Below, in pieces: positions 60,168 to 64,000 of a stretch of DNA of 64,000 nucleotides. The translations under genes were made by a program, and so were the position numbers. Position 1 is the first letter of the stretch. The number at the start of each line of letters is the position of its first letter. The stretch is taken from the IMG/VR virus record IMGVR_UViG_3300048694_000663, positions 1 through 64,000 of that record, one strand, 5' to 3'. The notes beneath the pieces were generated by a model that was not told where the DNA came from, searched no databases, and saw only the letters and a list, made by a program, of their open reading frames with translations. This DNA comes from a virus.

Positions 60168-60919
60168 ATTCCCATTTCCTTACGCTTTTGTGTGGCGCTA
60201 ATTGCGTGGATATCAGCCCCTAAGTCTACCTGTTCAATTTTATATCCGACATCTCGCCCGTACACAATATTGGTAATGTTCGGCATTTTTACGACCATAG
60301 CGTTTGCCATGTGAGGGTCTAGACCAATATAGTGCTTTACCTCATCAAACGATAGCGGGTCTTTTGGGCTCGTTCCTTGAGTGTCACGAACTCCTAACAT
60401 TACTTGCGTAGTCCGCTTCTTCGCCTCATCATAAAGGGCGTGGTGGCCTTCATGCCATGGTTGGTAGCGTCCAAGCATAAGAGTAGTGGGCGCCTTCCAG
60501 TCTGGAAGTCCTAATTCTTCTAAAGCCGTTTCGACAGATTCCTCAGGAGTAGAGGCTTCGCCAAAAGATAAAAACCAACCCGTAGGAGCCTCCCAAATTT
60601 TATCTGTGTCGGGAAAGCGACTGCTAGTAATCGTATCCATCCAGATACGCTTGTCGTAGCGTCCAAAGGCATCTCTTGTCGCTTTAGTGGGGGCAATCCA
60701 GTCAACCACAACAATATGTCCCTGCTCGTCTAAAAGGCGAGCTACAGCCCCTAGGCGCCTTGCCTGCTCTACACGGTCTTCTGCTGTAAATCCAAGGTCA
60801 CTAGATAAATCTGCTCTCACCTTATCCGCATTAATGTGAATGGCGTTAATACGTGCAGAAAGATTAGTAGCTAGTGTGGTCTTGCCTGAACCTGGCAAAC
60901 CAATGATTTGAATAATCAT
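60164..60919 (-). CDS. APS kinase-like / nucleotidylyltransferase fusion
   Basis: Residues 1-140 are a P-loop kinase close to adenylylsulfate kinase: GLPGSGKT (7-14), NADKVRADLSSDLGFTAEDR and RRLGAVARLL. The second half (about 146-251) is a small HxGH-type nucleotidylyltransferase with GRYQPWHEGH (150-159) and ISATQKR (240-246). APS kinase makes PAPS, the donor of the sulfotransferase encoded next. The second domain is too short for full ATP sulfurylase and could be NMN- or cytidylyl-type instead. The fold is clear, but the exact substrates are not. Overlaps of 4 bases join it to both neighbours. Confidence 0.85.
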   Translation of the reverse strand: MIIQIIGLPGSGKTTLATNLSARINAIHINADKVRADLSSDLGFTAEDRVEQARRLGAVARLLDEQGHIVVVDWIAPTKATRDAFGRYDKRIWMDTITSSRFPDTDKIWEAPTGWFLSFGEASTPEESVETALEELGLPDWKAPTTLMLGRYQPWHEGHHALYDEAKKRTTQVMLGVRDTQGTSPKDPLSFDEVKHYIGLDPHMANAMVVKMPNITNIVYGRDVGYKIEQVDLGADIHAISATQKRKEMGI

Positions 60920-61761
60920 TTTCCCCCCCTCCAGAAGAGAGAATCCGTAAAGTAAAGCTCTGAGTCAAGTTTATTGCGTTCATAAAGACTGTCAACTTCT
61001 GATTGAGATAGTTGGTCATAAAGCTTTTTTGACTTATCTGTAACATTATGAAATTTATAGCCGACCATAGGATGCGGTCTCATTGAATCTTTAATGCCAA
61101 AACTATCAAATATTTCTTTTCTAACCCTGAGCATATTGTCGTCGTTTAGTTGAGAGTCGCGTAGTTGTATATCTATGCTTTTAGCTCTATCCCACACCTT
61201 TTGATTATCTATTTCCATATTTAAAAACTCAGGTTCTTTAAAAAAGAAAATATTATTAGGAACCATTAGCCCTGGATATGGCGCACTAAACAGAAGATTT
61301 TTAGCCTGATAGTTATCTATGTAATTAGGGAAGTAGTCTAACCAAGCCATAAGCTCTTTTGCTGTTGGGTTATTTATATCTTCAACTACAACACCCTCTT
61401 GTTTGTAGTCCATTTGAAGCATAAATACAAAATGGCTTACTGTTCTTTGCGCAGGGTCTCTAAGGGTGTTAAGAATAAAAGTAAACTCATCAATATAAGG
61501 TGTCCACCCCAAATGGCCAACAACAAATGCGATGTCATTATCTTTAAAAGACTCTTCTAAAGCATAGGTAAGCTCACTGCGAATGTAGTTACCAGCAGTT
61601 TTTGGGATGTGTAAGTGATAAAACTTACTTTTATTGTTTTTAAAGTTGGATGCGTTTGCAGTTCTTTCAAGCCATCGTTGAGAAAGAAAAATATTCTGTT
61701 CATTTGGAAAACTTTTCTCAATAGTGGAGTATTCAATTTCACGCCCATCTGGGTCTGTCAT
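60916..61761 (-). CDS. Sulfotransferase family protein
   Basis: The protein shows PAPS-binding motifs: IPKTAGNYIRSEL (5'-phosphosulfate loop) and LRDPAQRTVSHF (3'-phosphate motif). The rest is a helical domain typical of glycan sulfotransferases of the HS2ST/sulfotransfer_2 type. It would transfer sulfate to a sugar or polysaccharide, on the virion or on the host surface. ATG 61761 overlaps the TGA of the dehydratase gene and is preferred to ATG 61770. Its place after the APS-kinase-like fusion strengthens the call. Confidence 0.85.
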   Translation of the reverse strand: MTDPDGREIEYSTIEKSFPNEQNIFLSQRWLERTANASNFKNNKSKFYHLHIPKTAGNYIRSELTYALEESFKDNDIAFVVGHLGWTPYIDEFTFILNTLRDPAQRTVSHFVFMLQMDYKQEGVVVEDINNPTAKELMAWLDYFPNYIDNYQAKNLLFSAPYPGLMVPNNIFFFKEPEFLNMEIDNQKVWDRAKSIDIQLRDSQLNDDNMLRVRKEIFDSFGIKDSMRPHPMVGYKFHNVTDKSKKLYDQLSQSEVDSLYERNKLDSELYFTDSLFWRGGK

Positions 61762-62780
61762 TGGAGCCATTCAGGGTTTTCCAATGTCCACTTAATAGTT
61801 TTTTCCAAAGAAGTGTCAAAAGACACGGGAGAAACCCAACCCCATTCTTCAAGGGTTTTTCGTTCTAACCCGTACCTAAGGTCGTGTCCTGGGCGAGTAG
61901 CTCCCACGTCTTCTCTAGAAACCCAATCTCCCTCAAGACCCATATGATGGGCGATAAGGTTTGCCATATCTGCGTTAGAGACTTCGCGTTCCCCGCCTAC
62001 ATGGAATCTATGAGGACGCTCTAACCCATGTGAAAACCTAATTGGATGGTTTTTGTGGCTCATAATTACATAAGTTAAAGCATCTGCTTGATTTCGAGCA
62101 TGAAGATAAAAGCGTGAACCTGACTTCCAGTACCCATCAACAAGAGAGCCATGTACAGGCATCAACTCTTTATTTTTAAATTGTCTAATAGTTTTAGGGA
62201 TGAATTTCTCTACATCTTGTCGTTCACCAAACATATTCATAGTGTTTGAAAGCACTACAGGGAGGTCATAGGAACGCCAATATGAAATAGCAATAGCCTC
62301 TTGCGCAGCTTTACTTCCTGAGTAAGGATTAGACGGTAAAATTGGGTCATACTCTGGGTGGTCGCCATGTTTAGCGGGTCCATAGACCTCGTCAGTACTA
62401 ATTTGAATAAATAAAGAGTGTTCAATAGTTCTTGCGTACTCAAGCATATTTAAAACAATTAGTACATTATTTTCGATAAAGTGACGAGGTTCAACAAGGC
62501 TTCTGTCCACATGAGATTCAGAAGCCATGTTAATGATTACATCTATCGGGCCAATTTCACTTTTAGTTACGTGGTCAATAGGAGCGGTAAGGTCATGCGT
62601 AATTACCTTGACCCTACCTATGTGTTCTGGGTTTGCCTCAAATACAGCTCTGAGGCGAGAGCTCATTCCTTTATGACGAAAGCTTTCTAGGCATACAACT
62701 TCCCAGTCAGTAGTCTTAAGGATGTGCTCTAGGGTATGGTGCCCTACAAATCCACCAGCTCCAGTTAAAAGAATTCTCAT
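61758..62780 (-). CDS. NDP-sugar 4,6-dehydratase (RmlB-like)
   Basis: A 340-residue extended SDR enzyme with GAGGFVGHH at the N-terminus, ASESHVDRS, STDEVYG, and the catalytic YSGSK (Tyr-x3-Lys), plus RPGHDLRYGLER near the C-terminus, characteristic of dTDP-glucose 4,6-dehydratase. It converts a nucleotide sugar to the 4-keto-6-deoxy form for building deoxysugars. Phage copies usually modify surface glycans or virion glycosylation. It is part of the sulfate/glycan operon with 4-base overlaps. Confidence 0.9.
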   Translation of the reverse strand: MRILLTGAGGFVGHHTLEHILKTTDWEVVCLESFRHKGMSSRLRAVFEANPEHIGRVKVITHDLTAPIDHVTKSEIGPIDVIINMASESHVDRSLVEPRHFIENNVLIVLNMLEYARTIEHSLFIQISTDEVYGPAKHGDHPEYDPILPSNPYSGSKAAQEAIAISYWRSYDLPVVLSNTMNMFGERQDVEKFIPKTIRQFKNKELMPVHGSLVDGYWKSGSRFYLHARNQADALTYVIMSHKNHPIRFSHGLERPHRFHVGGEREVSNADMANLIAHHMGLEGDWVSREDVGATRPGHDLRYGLERKTLEEWGWVSPVSFDTSLEKTIKWTLENPEWLQ

Positions 62781-63568
62781 TGGTTCTTCTTATTCTTTGC
62801 CCACCAAGAGACTCGTTTAGATGGAAGCTCATGAACGTGTTGGTGTGGGTGGTCGTGAGCAGCAGCACTGTTGAAGTCAGTGCGTACAGATAAGAAGCTG
62901 TCGTCTGAAAGCGCCATAACCTTTAAGTGAGTAGATGTTGCTCTAGGTTCAAATGTAACATTTGTACCAGGGAGTAATTTATGCAATTGAATAAAGAAGT
63001 AAACATCATCAGAAATCCACATATCTACCTCAGATGCATAAAAATCTCTAAACCACGGGAGCACATTTGTTTTGTCTTCCCGCGCCTCAAATACCGCTTC
63101 AAAAACACTACGATGATAAAGGCCATAACCAAAGCCAACTGAGTGTAAACCTTCAATAGGTTGATTACTATTAGTAGCTTCTACAGGAAGCCAATTACCG
63201 TAAGGCTGTCCTGCTGGCCCAAACTGTTGGGCAGAAGCCTGCATGCTGGTTCCATTTAAAAACGGCAAGTAATACTTACCTCCCACAATTGGACGCTTTT
63301 GGGAATCTGCTGTTTCACAAAGTTGGTCAAAGTCTTTTAAAGTAATTTTTAGGTCAGTGTCTACTGCAAATAACCATTCGGCTTTTGTTTTTAAAAAAAG
63401 TTCAACCATTTTATTTCTATTGTAGGATAGGTATGGCCCACTACCTACAACTATGTCAGAAATTCTTTCGTTTCTGTTTAAAATTAAATGAGATAGGTGC
63501 GCAGCAAACCCTGAGTAAATTTGCCCGCCATCAATCCAACCTACAGCTATTTTTTCATTAGAGTTCAT
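62777..63568 (-). CDS. GT-A-like glycosyltransferase
   Basis: A 263-residue protein with NRNKMVELFLKTKAEWLFAVD(T)D and a DxD motif (AVDTDLKI), then IVGGKYYLPF, SVGFGYGLYHRSVFEA and SDDVYFF with acidic residues. This matches the GT2/GT-A glycosyltransferases found in phages. A His-rich C-terminal segment (DHPHQHVHE) is unusual. The substrate is probably a nucleotide sugar made by the dehydratase path, or a host sugar donor. Confidence 0.8.
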   Translation of the reverse strand: MNSNEKIAVGWIDGGQIYSGFAAHLSHLILNRNERISDIVVGSGPYLSYNRNKMVELFLKTKAEWLFAVDTDLKITLKDFDQLCETADSQKRPIVGGKYYLPFLNGTSMQASAQQFGPAGQPYGNWLPVEATNSNQPIEGLHSVGFGYGLYHRSVFEAVFEAREDKTNVLPWFRDFYASEVDMWISDDVYFFIQLHKLLPGTNVTFEPRATSTHLKVMALSDDSFLSVRTDFNSAAAHDHPHQHVHELPSKRVSWWAKNKKNQ

Positions 63569-64000
63569 CTTTTCCTCCCATTAACTTATACACTTTCTTT
63601 ACCCAATAGTTATCTCTGTAATACCCGCGATTAGCTGCACGAAGTTTCTCACCTACGGTAGGGATTATGTCTACCATTGAGGGGTCATATACCGCCATCC
63701 ATTCCTCTCTTTTAATCGGAATGATTTGAGCAAACGGGGTTCCCTTTGGGATAACTCCTTCAAAGCCCTCTTTAAGAAAGAAAGGAACGTTACCAGAGCC
63801 ATGAAATTTATCACTATCTATAATTCCTGAAGATGTTGTGAAAGGTAAATCAAAACGATTTAAAGGGTGGACAATTAACGAACTAAACCCTTTAGGAGAC
63901 TTAAATCCCCATTTAGGTGTCCACACTAAGTGGTTTGGCAAATGACCTGCGGGTCTAGGCATGTGGTATCCAACAGTTTTTGTTCGCTCAGCAATGATTG
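63558..64000 (-). CDS. DUF6065-like protein, 5' end beyond window
   Basis: An ATG exists at 63962, but the frame stays open to the window edge (for example the codons for ERTKTVGYH), so the true start is outside. The visible part contains NHLVWTPKWGFKSPKGFSSL, FHGSGNVPFFL and VIPKGTPFAQIIPIKREEW. These resemble DUF6065 proteins of phages and bacteria, whose function is unknown. The 3' end overlaps the glycosyltransferase gene by 11 bases. Family assignment is moderate. Confidence 0.6.
   Translation of the reverse strand, partial: IIAERTKTVGYHMPRPAGHLPNHLVWTPKWGFKSPKGFSSLIVHPLNRFDLPFTTSSGIIDSDKFHGSGNVPFFLKEGFEGVIPKGTPFAQIIPIKREEWMAVYDPSMVDIIPTVGEKLRAANRGYYRDNYWVKKVYKLMGGKDEL

Noticed and set aside
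60600-60919. Full bifunctional PAPS synthase (ATP sulfurylase plus APS kinase)
   Set aside because: The second domain is only about 105 residues, far smaller than ATP sulfurylase. Only HxGH and ISxTxxR-like motifs are visible, so its substrate is left open.
1-64000. tRNA genes or integrase/attachment sites
   Set aside because: The gaps between genes are too short for tRNAs apart from a few. Those hold terminators or leaders and show no cloverleaf pattern. No recombinase gene was found.

Overview
The window is a stretch of a tailed-phage genome (Caudoviricetes) with a contractile tail. A sheath, a gp19-like tube, a LysM hub protein, gpD-like and spike proteins, a gp25-like wedge and a baseplate J protein all lie in one block. 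Two WhiB-family proteins point to an actinobacterial host. The AT-rich composition (by eye roughly 40% GC) would suit a low-GC freshwater actinobacterium, but that part is inference. Both window ends cut through genes. I see no integrase, no tRNA gene and no gene-free stretch longer than 300 bases.

Nearly all genes are on the minus strand, so the transcription order runs from high to low coordinates. At 64000-59400 there is a glycan and accessory cluster: a DUF6065-like protein, a GT-A-like glycosyltransferase, an RmlB-like NDP-sugar dehydratase, a sulfotransferase, an APS-kinase/nucleotidylyltransferase fusion, a DUF6356-like membrane protein and small zinc proteins. At 59338-58259 is a beta-rich presumed virion protein. 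At 57378-58245 is the only plus-strand unit: a secreted lytic transglycosylase overlapping a WhiB gene, with its own promoter-like leader and a bidirectional terminator. Holin-like membrane proteins and small zinc proteins follow (57296-55262). Then come terminase, portal, scaffold and capsid (55126-48461), adaptor and very large collagen-like fibre genes (48356-39154), a 1374-residue beta-repeat protein (39150-35026), a GH130-like beta-propeller with a TPR partner (34971-33420), connector and tiny basic proteins (33373-31166), sheath/tube/chaperone/tape measure (30499-25132) and the baseplate (25132-16113).

The left 16 kb encodes DNA metabolism: a DnaC-like loader, SWIM zinc-finger protein, DnaB-like helicase, primase, dNMP kinase, SNF2-type helicase, family A DNA polymerase, SSB-like protein, RecA, Holliday-junction-resolvase-like nuclease, Cas4-like nuclease and a second, atypical WhiB.

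Genes are tightly packed, with many ATGA, TAATG and TAGTG overlaps and frequent GTG or TTG starts. Hairpins with T-tracts split the late block into smaller transcription units. The observations most worth checking are a self-complementary leader in front of the DNA polymerase gene that can pair with its own Shine-Dalgarno sequence, a possible phage-encoded PAPS/sulfotransferase module, the plus-strand lysis/WhiB cassette, and a short gene between portal and scaffold with one in-frame stop.
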